This document shows, in pieces, positions 53,802-63,092 of a DNA stretch of 64,000 bases (positions within the stretch are counted from its first letter, which is position 1; each line of letters starts with the position of its first letter). The notes under the pieces are model-generated. The model worked only from the letters and a program-made list of their open reading frames with translations. It was not told the origin of the DNA and made no database searches. A program made the translations under genes and the position numbers. The DNA lies in the NCBI GenBank assembly GCA_052161605.1, contig CP197409.1; one strand, 5' to 3'. Source of the DNA: JBKCUI01 sp052161605. Its GTDB lineage: Bacteria > Planctomycetota > Planctomycetia > Pirellulales > Pirellulaceae.

Positions 53802-56800
53802 ATGAAACTCAACTGGTCTTTATTTGCAACTTCTGCCCTGGCAATCGCAACCCTCGTCTGTCCCGGACCATCCTGTTCGACCCTCGCCACGGATCCGATA
53901 TCGGTCCAAATGACTAGTGATATGGCCCTCTCACCCGATGGGGCAACCCTCGCTTTTCGATGGGCAAACGAGATCTGGACCGTCCCCATCACCGGTGGCG
54001 AAGCCAAGCGACTTACCAACCACCCTGCGCGCGACGGTGATCCCAAATTTTCTCCCGACGGCAAACGAATCGCCTTCATCAGCAATCGTACCGGCTCTAA
54101 TCAGATCTTTATCATGCCCGCCGATGGGGGGCTCGCAGAACAAAAAACTTACCATTCCGAGGGATACTCGCTCGCCGACTGGTTCCCCGATGGAAACAGC
54201 TTGCTCGCGATCGGCTCTCGAGACCACTTCTGGCGCGGCTCTAATCGACTTCTCAAAGTCGACATCACCAAACGAGTTGCGGAAAAAGTTCTCCTCGATG
54301 ACAACACCACTTATGCAACGCTATCAGCCGACGGTAAGTCGATTCTGTTGGTCCGCGAGGGGGAGCGTTGGGCTCGCAAAGGTTACGTCGGCGAACGAGC
54401 GGCGCAGATCTGGTCACTGAATCTCGAGAACTCTGAGGTCAAAGAACTGCTCCACGAAAAAGTGGAATGCCTTTGGCCGATGTGGATGCCTGACAAGACG
54501 GGCTTTTACTTCGCAAAGGGGGCCAATCACGGCTACGATCTCTGGAGCTATCAGTTTGGCGTCGACGACCAACCCGCACAACAAACCAAGATCGCAGGTT
54601 TCGATCACGACTCGATCGTTTTTCCAGTCATCTCTCGCGACGGCTCGACCATCGTCTTCCGACACTTGTTCGATTTATACTCCTACAAACCTGGATCGGG
54701 GCAAGCTCCTTCCAAGCTTGAGATCAAGATTGCAGCCGATAACGATTTGCCCGATGACGTACTCCGCTCGACTCTAAACCGGGCCGATGAGGTTGCCTTT
54801 ACCGACGATGGACTCGAAATCGTCCTGGCAGCTGGCGGCGATCTTTGGTTTATGGATACGGAACTAAAGGAGCCGGTCCGTGCAACCAAAACGGATGGGC
54901 ACGAGCAAGCGCCGATTTTTAGTAACGATGGCAAATCGGTCTGGTTCACCCGCTGGCTCGATGGTCAGCTGGATATTTGGATGATGGAGCGAAAGGACCC
55001 CAATCTCTACTGGTGGCAACAAAAAGAGTTTATAGAAACACGCGTCACAAATACTCCCGACGGCAAATCCAATCTTAGTTTTACGCCGGATGGTAAGAAG
55101 CTGATCTTTCAACTCGGGCGCGGTCATCTCGCCATGCTCAATGTGGACACTAAAGAAGTCACCACACTGTTAGAAGGCTTTAGCGGGATCGATTACTCGA
55201 TTTCGCCCGACAGCAACTGGATCGCTTATGCGCAGCAGGACAATGACTTCAACAGCGAAATCTATATCATGCCCCTTGATAAGCATCGCGAACCGGTCAA
55301 CGTCTCGCGGCATCCTGACAACGATCGCAACCCGACATTCTCACCCGACGGCAAGATATTGGCGTTCACCAGCCGACGAACGTTGACCGAGTCCGATATC
55401 TACTATGTCTATTTGCAAGAAGCCTTTGACGAGGAAACCAGCCGCGACCGACTGCTTGAAAAAGCTCTCGAGACAATGAAAAAGAAGCGAGGTGACTCGG
55501 CAAAGTCTAAAGACGAGGGGGACAAAGCGAAAGAAGAGGCAGGTAAGAAAGAGGAAGCCGCTAAGGACAGCAAGGATACCAAACCAGCTTTTTCTATCGA
55601 CTTTGCTAAGATCCACGAACGGGTCAAGCGAATCAATATTCCGGACACGAGCGAATCCAATTTAATCTTCTCACCCGATGGCAAGCGACTAGCGTTTTCG
55701 GCTTCGATCGATGGCAAGTCAGGTTGGTACAGCGTTGAGTTCCCAGACAAATTGCAACCCAAGCTGATGAGCTCGACGGTTCTGTCCAATGCTCGCTGGA
55801 CCAAGTCGTCGAATAGCATCCTTGGCACGAAGGCTGGTTTGCCGGCCAAGCTTGAGAACGGAGAAAAAGAATCGACTTACAGCTTCGCGGCTCTCCACGA
55901 TCGATCCCGCTCAGGACGCTTGAAAGAGGGGTTCAATTCTGCATGGGCCACCATGGGGGAAATTTGGTACGACCCCGCGATGGGAAATAACAATTGGGAC
56001 AGCATTCGTCGCAAGTATGTCGAGGCAGCATCTCGCACGATGGACGAGCGTGGTCTGGGCGAGATCATCGAGTTAATGCTCGGTGAATTGAATGGCTCCC
56101 ACCTCGGCTTTACTCCCTCGCAAGTGGAGTCTTCCGAGCCACGTTCCTCGTCTCGTACCGATCAGCCGACCGCTCATTTGGGGGCCCGATTTGACCCGAA
56201 GTACTTGGGGCCCGGTCTAAAGGTTAGGGATGTCTTGCCTAGTGGGCCGACGGATAAATCGAAGAGCCGATTGCAAGCTGGCGACATCATCCTGATGATC
56301 GATGGTGTTAAGGTGGATCCGGAACTAGATTTGACAGAGATCCTCAACGGTCCGATCGATCGAGACATTCAGCTTCTGGTTCAGCGAAGAGGCGAACAAG
56401 AAGGGCAGGTTCAAGAGCTACAATTTTCGATTCGACCGGTGACCTATGCTCGAGTACGCTCGCTACTGTACGATCATTGGCTCGAGTACAACCGAAACTT
56501 GGTCGAGAAACTATCCGAAGGCAAGCTGGGTTACCTTCACATTCGTGCCATGGATCAAACAAGCTTCTTGGAGTTTGAAAAGGAGCTTTACAATGTTGGC
56601 TATGGAAAAGACGGGTTGGTTATCGATGTGAGAGACAATGGTGGTGGTTCCACGACAGATCATTTGTTAACCTCGCTGACGCAACCCAAGCATTCCATCA
56701 CGGTGCCTCGTGGGGGAGGAGAAGGGTATCCACACGACCGCATGATCTACGCGACGTGGTCAAAGCCGATTATTGTTCTTTGCAATCAGAACAGTTACAG

Positions 56801-57146
56801 CAATGCCGAAATCTTTAGCCATGCCATCAAGGCTTTGGGACGAGGCAAGCTGGTCGGAGTTCAAACCGCTGGTGGCGTGGTCAGTACTGGTTCGGCTCGG
56901 GTCACAGACATTGGCGTCTTGCGTGCACCATTCCGTGGTTGGTTCTCGATTGTCGATGGTCGAGACATGGAGCTCAATGGAGCGTTGCCGGATGTTACGA
57001 TCTGGCCTGTTCCCGGCGAGATGCCAGCTGGTGTCGACAAGCAATTGGAGAAAGCGGTCGAGATGCTCAAGGAAGAAATCAAGCAGACCCCGGAGACACC
57101 AAAACCTAGGTACGCGACCCAGGACCGAGGTTCGCCGAACCCCTAG
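53802..57146 (+). CDS. Tricorn-like S41 peptidase with beta-propeller domains
   Basis: A 1114-residue exported protein. The signal peptide is MKLNWSLFATSALAIATLVC; the early CPGPSCSTLA may also fit a lipobox-like site. Two WD40/PD40-type propeller regions follow (repeats such as FSPDGKRIAFISNRTGSNQI, FTPDGKKLIFQLG and FSPDGKILAFTSRR), split by a Lys/Glu-rich low-complexity insert near residues 560-600. Then come a PDZ domain (VLPSGPTDKSKSRLQAGDII) and an S41 core (LGYLHIRAMD, LVIDVRDNGGG, and CNQNSYSNAEIFSHA, with the nucleophilic Ser region). It probably degrades peptides outside the cytoplasm. Its 3' end overlaps the convergent histidine-kinase gene by 41 bp. Confidence 0.88.
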   Translation: MKLNWSLFATSALAIATLVCPGPSCSTLATDPISVQMTSDMALSPDGATLAFRWANEIWTVPITGGEAKRLTNHPARDGDPKFSPDGKRIAFISNRTGSNQIFIMPADGGLAEQKTYHSEGYSLADWFPDGNSLLAIGSRDHFWRGSNRLLKVDITKRVAEKVLLDDNTTYATLSADGKSILLVREGERWARKGYVGERAAQIWSLNLENSEVKELLHEKVECLWPMWMPDKTGFYFAKGANHGYDLWSYQFGVDDQPAQQTKIAGFDHDSIVFPVISRDGSTIVFRHLFDLYSYKPGSGQAPSKLEIKIAADNDLPDDVLRSTLNRADEVAFTDDGLEIVLAAGGDLWFMDTELKEPVRATKTDGHEQAPIFSNDGKSVWFTRWLDGQLDIWMMERKDPNLYWWQQKEFIETRVTNTPDGKSNLSFTPDGKKLIFQLGRGHLAMLNVDTKEVTTLLEGFSGIDYSISPDSNWIAYAQQDNDFNSEIYIMPLDKHREPVNVSRHPDNDRNPTFSPDGKILAFTSRRTLTESDIYYVYLQEAFDEETSRDRLLEKALETMKKKRGDSAKSKDEGDKAKEEAGKKEEAAKDSKDTKPAFSIDFAKIHERVKRINIPDTSESNLIFSPDGKRLAFSASIDGKSGWYSVEFPDKLQPKLMSSTVLSNARWTKSSNSILGTKAGLPAKLENGEKESTYSFAALHDRSRSGRLKEGFNSAWATMGEIWYDPAMGNNNWDSIRRKYVEAASRTMDERGLGEIIELMLGELNGSHLGFTPSQVESSEPRSSSRTDQPTAHLGARFDPKYLGPGLKVRDVLPSGPTDKSKSRLQAGDIILMIDGVKVDPELDLTEILNGPIDRDIQLLVQRRGEQEGQVQELQFSIRPVTYARVRSLLYDHWLEYNRNLVEKLSEGKLGYLHIRAMDQTSFLEFEKELYNVGYGKDGLVIDVRDNGGGSTTDHLLTSLTQPKHSITVPRGGGEGYPHDRMIYATWSKPIIVLCNQNSYSNAEIFSHAIKALGRGKLVGVQTAGGVVSTGSARVTDIGVLRAPFRGWFSIVDGRDMELNGALPDVTIWPVPGEMPAGVDKQLEKAVEMLKEEIKQTPETPKPRYATQDRGSPNP

Positions 57147-58203
57147 CGATTGATATCTTGCGTCGTGAGGGAGCTGGGGGAGTCTCTGAAATCAGGCGGA
57201 TCTCGACAGTGGTTCCTGTGTTCGCGTTACTGAGTAGCCAAATCTTTCCTCGGAATGATTCGATGACTCGACGTGCCTTGGCGAGGGAAATACCCAGTCC
57301 GCGTCCCGATTCGCGGCCACTAAAATACAAATCCCACACCTTGGCGAGATCGGCTGCCGGAATTCCTCGCCCAGTATCCCGAATCGCAACACGAATCTGC
57401 CTACCTGGATGGCCCAAATTCGCTGTATCCGGATCGCCTGCTTCCAACAATTCCGCTACCACATCAATCCGGTCTCCCGGACGGCATGCTTCTGCGGCAT
57501 TTTGGAAAAGCGAAACCAGAGATTCCAAAAAGGCATCTTGGTTCATGGTGCAATACAGATTGGCTGGCATCGGGTGAGCGAAAATCTCGATCTCTTGGGC
57601 CGCAGCTTTTTTGCGATACGATTCGATGCTCTTAGCGATCGCTTGTGAGATATCAACGAGCTCCGGTGCGAGCTTAGGTGGTCGAACGGCGTTCATCGAT
57701 TCTGCGAGCATTTCATGCGCTCGCATCGATTGGTCCACGATCGTACCGAGCGATTTGGCCGAGATAGGATCTTTGCACGCCACCATCAATTGCTGTGCTC
57801 GGGCTGCGATGTTGGCCAGTGGATTATTGATTTCGTGCGTGAGTCCGTAGACGAAATTGTAAATCTGGCGACGAGACTCCTCCTGAACGGCTTGGTCAAA
57901 TCGAGTCTTTTGGGTAATCGCTAAAATAGACGCATGCACCGCCGAAATCAGGGAGTCGGTACTCGCCCGGCTTTCCGAGTCGGAATGGGATGTCGCACTG
58001 TTGTTTTGCAAGAATGCCAACAAAGCTTGCAACTTTTGCAAAATATCCGCTCCTACCAAATCGGCAAATCCGAGGACGGGCGCATAGCGATGAAACCACT
58101 GCTCCCACTGCGCAGAGTCTACACCTGGTTGCACGGAGCGAAGCGTTGCCAAAAGCAAATCAACAGTCGCCTGTTGGATGGAAGAATCTAAGTTGTAAGT
58201 CAT
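57106..58203 (-). CDS. Cytosolic sensor histidine kinase
   Basis: A 365-residue kinase without membrane segments. The N-terminal ~110 residues are a helical sensor-like region of unknown family. The dimerisation H-box is YGLTHEINNPLANIAARAQQ, with the phospho-acceptor His at residue 123. The HATPase domain has FQNAAEACRPGD (N-box), IRDTGRGIP (G1) and GRGLGISLAKAR (G2). The gene lies just downstream of the HTH-REC regulator but is separated from it by a strong terminator, so it may be expressed partly by read-through or from its own promoter. The two could still be partners. Confidence 0.9.
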   Translation of the reverse strand: MTYNLDSSIQQATVDLLLATLRSVQPGVDSAQWEQWFHRYAPVLGFADLVGADILQKLQALLAFLQNNSATSHSDSESRASTDSLISAVHASILAITQKTRFDQAVQEESRRQIYNFVYGLTHEINNPLANIAARAQQLMVACKDPISAKSLGTIVDQSMRAHEMLAESMNAVRPPKLAPELVDISQAIAKSIESYRKKAAAQEIEIFAHPMPANLYCTMNQDAFLESLVSLFQNAAEACRPGDRIDVVAELLEAGDPDTANLGHPGRQIRVAIRDTGRGIPAADLAKVWDLYFSGRESGRGLGISLAKARRVIESFRGKIWLLSNANTGTTVEIRLISETPPAPSRRKISIARGSANLGPGSRT

Positions 58204-58223
58204 GATGGATCGTTGCGGCTAGC

Positions 58224-58268
58224 AAACGAAAAAAGCGAGAACGCCTCTGGAACAAGACGCTCTCGCTA
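58224..58268 (-). terminator. Rho-independent terminator after the HTH-REC gene
   Basis: Reading along the minus strand, AGCGAGAGCGTC...GGCGTTCTCGCT forms a stem of about 10 bp (one mismatch) and is followed at once by TTTTTTCG. It lies 55-100 bp after the regulator stop and immediately before the histidine-kinase start, so it should limit co-transcription of the two. Confidence 0.85.
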
Positions 58269-58321
58269 TTGTAATATGTTCTGCCCATTCGTGGGACAGG
58301 ACTACCCTGTCGTACCTGAAA

Positions 58322-58915
58322 CTAGGCAACCGCCGCAGGGCGCTCGATTTCGAGCATATCGCAGACGCGGTCGAGCAAACGATCGGTGGTGAATGGTTTT
58401 TGCATGAAATCGTTGGCACCGGAAGTTCGCAGCTCGGCGACCCGATCTGGTTCGATCATACCGGAGATGCACAGAATCTGGACGGTGTCCATGGTTCGGT
58501 CGCTTCGGACACGTTGGCAGACTTCCCTGCCGTTGATGTCGGGCAGCATCACGTCGAGAACCACCATGTCGGGTCGGAACTCTTTGACTTGCATACCCGC
58601 ATCGAACCCGTTGTTGGCCGTTCGGATGTCGAATCGGCCATCGCGGGCAAAGGTATCGTACATCAAATCTACCAGATCTTGATCGTCATCCACGATCAGA
58701 AGCTTCTTCTTACCACTCTCGAGAGCATCGGTAGGAATGCCGTTATCTTTCATGAAGACGAACAGCTGGTCGCGGGGAATTCTTCGGAAACGGCTGCCGG
58801 GAACCCGAAAGCCTTTCAGTGTTCCGTTGTCGAAACAACGGATGATCGTTTGTTGGCTAACCTTGCAAATTTTGGCAGCCTCGCCGGTTGTGAATACCGT
58901 TTTTGTATTAGACAT
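58322..58915 (-). CDS. Response regulator with N-terminal excisionase/MerR-type HTH
   Basis: A 197-residue protein in reversed domain order for a DNA-binding response regulator. Residues about 6-55 are an excisionase (BldC/MerR-like) helix-turn-helix: FTTGEAAKICKVSQQTIIRC, then GTLKGFRVPGSRFRRIP. Residues 70-190 are a receiver domain with the acidic pocket IVDDDQD, phospho-acceptor Asp121 in VVLDVMLPD, and the conserved Lys in FMQKPF near residue 174. Phosphorylation of the C-terminal receiver would control DNA binding by the small HTH. A histidine kinase gene follows beyond a terminator and is the obvious candidate partner. Confidence 0.92.
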   Translation of the reverse strand: MSNTKTVFTTGEAAKICKVSQQTIIRCFDNGTLKGFRVPGSRFRRIPRDQLFVFMKDNGIPTDALESGKKKLLIVDDDQDLVDLMYDTFARDGRFDIRTANNGFDAGMQVKEFRPDMVVLDVMLPDINGREVCQRVRSDRTMDTVQILCISGMIEPDRVAELRTSGANDFMQKPFTTDRLLDRVCDMLEIERPAAVA

Positions 58916-59161
58916 AAGGGAATCATCCTTCCTGAATGTTCGTTACCAAGTTGACGAAGGGTCGCCAAATTAGCTCGCTCGGTCTATCCTTTGAGGCTCG
59001 CCGCTCCTGCGGAGTTTACCGAACCTGCCGTAGCTGGGGCGGAGAATAGCCAAGTGACGGAAATCAGGTCAAGATGGATTTCAAAAAGAGTAAACCTGGT
59101 AAATTTGCTGCTTTACGTAGCCCAGGACTTTCAAGACAAGTAGATCGATTGAGGAACTAAC

Positions 59162-60244
59162 GTGAATTTGGGATCAGTATCGTGCCGTTGGGGTATTTTG
59201 TCCGCTGCCACCATTGCGAAAAAGAATTGGCGGGCCATCGCCCAAACGCAAACCGGTTCGGTCGTAGCGGTCGCAAGCCGCCGACGCGAAGCCGCCGAGC
59301 AATTTGTAAAAGAATGCAGCGCTCACACTCCCCAAAAGACTAGTGTCGATGCCCTCGGCTCGTATGACGAGCTACTTTCTCGCAAAGATATCGACGCAGT
59401 CTACATCCCCCTTCCGACTGGCGTTCGAAAGGAATGGATCATTGCTGCCGCCAAGAAGGGGAAGCATGTTCTAGCCGAGAAGCCCGCAGCCCTCAATGCT
59501 GCCGAATTGGAAGAAGTCCTCGATGTCTGCCAGAAACAAGGCGTTCAGTTTATGGACGGTGTGATGTTCATGCACTCAGCCAGGCTCGATCAGTTACGTG
59601 AAGTACTCATGAGCCCCTCGCGGATCGGAACGCTTCGCCGCGTCGCGTGCCAGTTCTCGTTCGCAGGTGGCGATGACTTCGCAAAGGGAAATATCCGAGT
59701 CAATAGTCATCTGGAACCTTTCGGTTGTTTGGGGGATTTAGGTTGGTATTGCATTCGCTTTATTCTCTGGGTCAACGAAATGGAGATGCCCACACGCATA
59801 TCAGGCCGAACTATTTCTACGCTTCGTGGCGAAGGTAGCGACGAAGAAGTCCCCGGCGAATTCAGCGCTGAGCTCGATTTTGCAAATGGATCCACCGGCA
59901 GCTTCTACTGTTCATTCGTAACTCGAGACCAACAATGGGCTCATATCAGTGGCACAGCAGGATCCGCTCGGCTCGACGACTTTGTCCTCCCCTTTTTCGG
60001 GGGTGAGGTTTCCTTTGAAACCAGCCAACCCCAATTTGATGTCATGGGATGCTCGTTTCATATGAAGAACCGAGTCGAAAAACATCAGGTTTACGAATAC
60101 GATTCCGGGTTCGCGCCTGCTCAAGAGATCAATATGTTCGAACGATTTCATCGCATTGTCGAATCGAAAACGCTCGAGCCAAGTTGGGGTGAGATCTGCC
60201 TCAAGACTCAGAGGGTCATGGACGCGTTGTTCTACACCCAATAA
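59162..60244 (+). CDS. Gfo/Idh/MocA-family oxidoreductase
   Basis: A 360-residue protein starting at GTG. The N-terminal NAD(P) Rossmann fold begins RWGILSAATIAKKNWRAIAQ; VYIPLPTGVRKEW and LAEKPAAL (the EKP motif) are family hallmarks. The C-terminal alpha/beta domain includes GCLGDLGWYCIRFILW, where the DxxWY-like residues shape the active site. Such enzymes oxidise or reduce sugars and related alcohols; this subgroup resembles dihydrodiol/xylose dehydrogenase-like members. It stands alone with no sugar operon around it, so the substrate is unknown. Confidence 0.92.
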   Translation: MNLGSVSCRWGILSAATIAKKNWRAIAQTQTGSVVAVASRRREAAEQFVKECSAHTPQKTSVDALGSYDELLSRKDIDAVYIPLPTGVRKEWIIAAAKKGKHVLAEKPAALNAAELEEVLDVCQKQGVQFMDGVMFMHSARLDQLREVLMSPSRIGTLRRVACQFSFAGGDDFAKGNIRVNSHLEPFGCLGDLGWYCIRFILWVNEMEMPTRISGRTISTLRGEGSDEEVPGEFSAELDFANGSTGSFYCSFVTRDQQWAHISGTAGSARLDDFVLPFFGGEVSFETSQPQFDVMGCSFHMKNRVEKHQVYEYDSGFAPAQEINMFERFHRIVESKTLEPSWGEICLKTQRVMDALFYTQ

Positions 60245-60437
60245 CGGAAACGGTCAAAGAGGCGGATCGCTAGCTGGTTTTTGAGATTTTTTCGGATGTA
60301 GTGGACAAGGCAGCTAGGCCAGATCGCCTGGCACGAATACGGCAGGACTCTTCTTGGTATAAGAACAGACGTTCTCCAGTGCAAAGGGCTTCGTTGCCTC
60401 GTCCATTACAAGAAACCGGGACTCATTTGCGTTCGAG

Positions 60438-61676
60438 TCAAAACAAGGCGCGGCAGGATCCCATAGATTGATGGAACTCTACGTTGGCCAGATGCCATTC
60501 CAGCCAGCGTTCAATGACCCGGGACTCTTCCTTTAGACGTGCTAGTTTGGCCGCTCCGAGTTCCGCGATTGTACCCCGATTCTCGCTGCCCAATTTTTCT
60601 AATTGCTCAACACGTCGAGTCCACAGCTCTAGCTGTTCACGAGATAGGCTCCAGCGCAATGCGGCGGCCTTCTTCTTCTCGTAGGCAATCTCGATCTCAC
60701 GGCTTATCTCTGCTTTACGTTCTTGAATCAGCGAACTGAGCAACTGCTTCTGCTTGTTCGCCGCGAACTGCCTGTCCGCGGCAGTCCAAGGTGCCTTGAT
60801 CCGATCGAGAAGTTTAACGCTCCTTGCAGCAAGGGTGGGGAGCTTAACAAGTGCCGCCAAAACTTCATCGCCTAAATTCACCGTGTCCGCTGAGAGAAGA
60901 TTACGAATTCGAGTCAACGCCACAATCTCATAATGACACTCCAATGCTTGTTGTATGTGTTCGCAAACATCGATATCGCTGGGCGTCAGTTCCTGCTGGA
61001 CTGACGGGATGTAGCGACAGGCATAGCTTGCAGGTATAAGCCCCGACAGATCGATACGTATAATCTGTTCCTTGGAATTCGTTTCCAAAGCGGCATCGTT
61101 CGTTTCATTACGCAGACGTGTCAGCAAGGAATCATCGGGAATCGAAATACCCGCTTCGATCAGTCTCGCTTGGATTTCGTCCTGAGCGTTCAATTCGATG
61201 CGCGTTCTTTCGATCAAGTTAGCTGCGAATTGAGAAGCTGCGATTCCGTAGTGCGCCTTTAATGCGGCTGCTGCACGCTCTGTTCGTATTCGCTCGGCTG
61301 CGGTTTGAGCTAGGAGACACGTAATAGACTCCCGTGCTTGGTCGGCGGGCGACAGGTGTGATTTGCTAGAGGATGGTTTGGCTAGAGACTGAACGATTCC
61401 CACGGGGGCGTAGTACTGGTTAAGGAGCTTCAAGATTTGAGACTCATCCAGGGTCAGCGATTGGGCCCCCAAATCTTCATTGGCATGGGTCAAAGGGACC
61501 TGAGTTGGGTACGGCTCGATGACTTGTATGGAGAATGAGCTGTCGAAGTCGTCAGGAAAGGCAACGATTGGAATCGAGAACCATATCCATCCGGAAAGAC
61601 ATACCGTGAGCGGTCGGATGACGAACCGCCACATCCCGGTTGTTTTTCGTGATGATAGTCGCTGGAAAGCTTCCAT
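60438..61676 (-). CDS. Exported helical protein, possibly TolC-like
   Basis: A 412-residue protein from the ATG at 61674-61676; a start at 61634 (MWRFVIRPLTVCLSGWIWFS) would place the signal peptide at the very N-terminus. The body is long helices rich in Ala, Leu, Gln and Arg (AQTAAERIRTERAAAALKAH and KAEISREIEIAYEKKKAAAL). The spacing of a YGIAASQFAANLIERTR segment resembles TolC-type outer-membrane proteins of planctomycetes, but beta-strand signatures are weak. It is monocistronic. Function is not established. Confidence 0.55.
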   Translation of the reverse strand: MEAFQRLSSRKTTGMWRFVIRPLTVCLSGWIWFSIPIVAFPDDFDSSFSIQVIEPYPTQVPLTHANEDLGAQSLTLDESQILKLLNQYYAPVGIVQSLAKPSSSKSHLSPADQARESITCLLAQTAAERIRTERAAAALKAHYGIAASQFAANLIERTRIELNAQDEIQARLIEAGISIPDDSLLTRLRNETNDAALETNSKEQIIRIDLSGLIPASYACRYIPSVQQELTPSDIDVCEHIQQALECHYEIVALTRIRNLLSADTVNLGDEVLAALVKLPTLAARSVKLLDRIKAPWTAADRQFAANKQKQLLSSLIQERKAEISREIEIAYEKKKAAALRWSLSREQLELWTRRVEQLEKLGSENRGTIAELGAAKLARLKEESRVIERWLEWHLANVEFHQSMGSCRALF

Positions 61677-61883
61677 TGGTCCGATTAAGTTTGGTCCGTC
61701 GGTGGCATACAATCGTGCGGATAATGACTTGCACAACGATAGGATCGATTGTTAGGTTATGTCCGCTGCACGAGGGTTTCTCAAATGAGTCTCGTAGAGG
61801 TTAGGTAAAGTCTGTCGAATTGCGTTAGAATGCCACCTAGAAAAACTAGACAGTCATAGCATGGGGAAGATAGGCAAAATTTA

Positions 61884-63092
61884 ATGTTCGGGATTTTCAA
61901 GCCAAAGGAGCGGTCCACGGAATCGAAACATCAGAATCAGTTGGGGGCTGAGCCAAGTGGAGAGCTTGAGAATGAAATCGAGTCTGTGCGCAAACGGGTC
62001 GCGGTCCCAACGCTTTGGTTATTTGGAAAAACAGGGAGCGGTAAATCGTCGATTGTCCGACGTCTAACCGGTTCTATGGAGGCAACAATCGGCGAAGGTT
62101 TCAGACCTGAGACTAAGTTTTCGCGGCGATACGACTTTCCTGATGCCGAGGCTCCGCTCCTCCGATTTCTTGATACGCGAGGACTCGGGGAAGCCTATTA
62201 CGATGCTAGCGAAGATATACAGGCGTTCCAATCCTCAAGCCATTTGCTCATCGTAACCGTTCGTATCGTCGATCATGCTTTGGATTGTTTGATCGAGCCT
62301 TTAAAACGTTTGCGAGCCTCATCTCCTGCGAGACCTGTCCTGCTTGTCCTGACTTGCGTGCATGAAGCCTCACCGGAGTCAGATTTGTCGTCAGGACCCG
62401 AGTTTGAGTTAGACGCAAACGCAGAGGGATACAACCTAAATCAATTCAGTCCGCAATTGACTGCATTGATCGAACTCAAGTGTAAGCAGTTCGAAGGACT
62501 TTATGATCGAATCGCTATTATTGACTTCACTCATGAAGATGATGGATTTGCGAATGCGGGTTTTGGTGAAACACTTTTGAAGCGACAAGTATTGGAGATG
62601 TTGCCTCAGGCGTATCGGCAAACTTGGGCCGCCGCAACATCTTTTAAGCTGTTGGACACAACTGAGCTTCAACGACGCTCTCATTGGCAGATTTTGGCAG
62701 CCAGTGCTTTAGCCGCTACGGCCAGTGCAGTCCCTATACCGTGGGTCAACATGCCAATTGTCATAGGCATTCAGACCAGGATGGTTCAGAAGATCGCAGC
62801 AACCTACGAGCAGAGCGTGACTAGCAAGCATTGGTTTGCATTGACCAATGTGGCGGGTACGCAGATTGCGGTAAGGATGGCAGCTCGTGAATTGCTTAAG
62901 TTTATCCCGTTTGTTGGAATCGCAGCGAGCATCGCTGCGTCGTTCGCGTTCACCTACGCGTTGGGGAAAGTTGCCGACTGGTATTTTGCGGCTCACGCCC
63001 AAGGGGCAACGCCGTCGGACGAAGAACTTAGAAGTATGTTCGCCGAACAGTTAGCCAGAGGGCATCAACTATGGGAGACTTCCCCTAAATGA
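61884..63092 (+). CDS. Membrane-associated GTPase with C-terminal hydrophobic domain
   Basis: A 402-residue P-loop GTPase. G1 is FGKTGSGKSS at residues 48-55, G3 is LDTRGLG near residue 97, and a G4-like LTCVHEA follows in place of NKxD. The C-terminal region has two hydrophobic stretches (ILAASALAATASAVPIPWVN and FIPFVGIAASIAASFAFTYA), resembling YcjF/DUF697-type GTPases, so it likely docks at the membrane. Its stop overlaps the next gene's start by four bases (ATGA), and that gene also encodes a GTPase, so the two probably work as a pair. Confidence 0.82.
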   Translation: MFGIFKPKERSTESKHQNQLGAEPSGELENEIESVRKRVAVPTLWLFGKTGSGKSSIVRRLTGSMEATIGEGFRPETKFSRRYDFPDAEAPLLRFLDTRGLGEAYYDASEDIQAFQSSSHLLIVTVRIVDHALDCLIEPLKRLRASSPARPVLLVLTCVHEASPESDLSSGPEFELDANAEGYNLNQFSPQLTALIELKCKQFEGLYDRIAIIDFTHEDDGFANAGFGETLLKRQVLEMLPQAYRQTWAAATSFKLLDTTELQRRSHWQILAASALAATASAVPIPWVNMPIVIGIQTRMVQKIAATYEQSVTSKHWFALTNVAGTQIAVRMAARELLKFIPFVGIAASIAASFAFTYALGKVADWYFAAHAQGATPSDEELRSMFAEQLARGHQLWETSPK

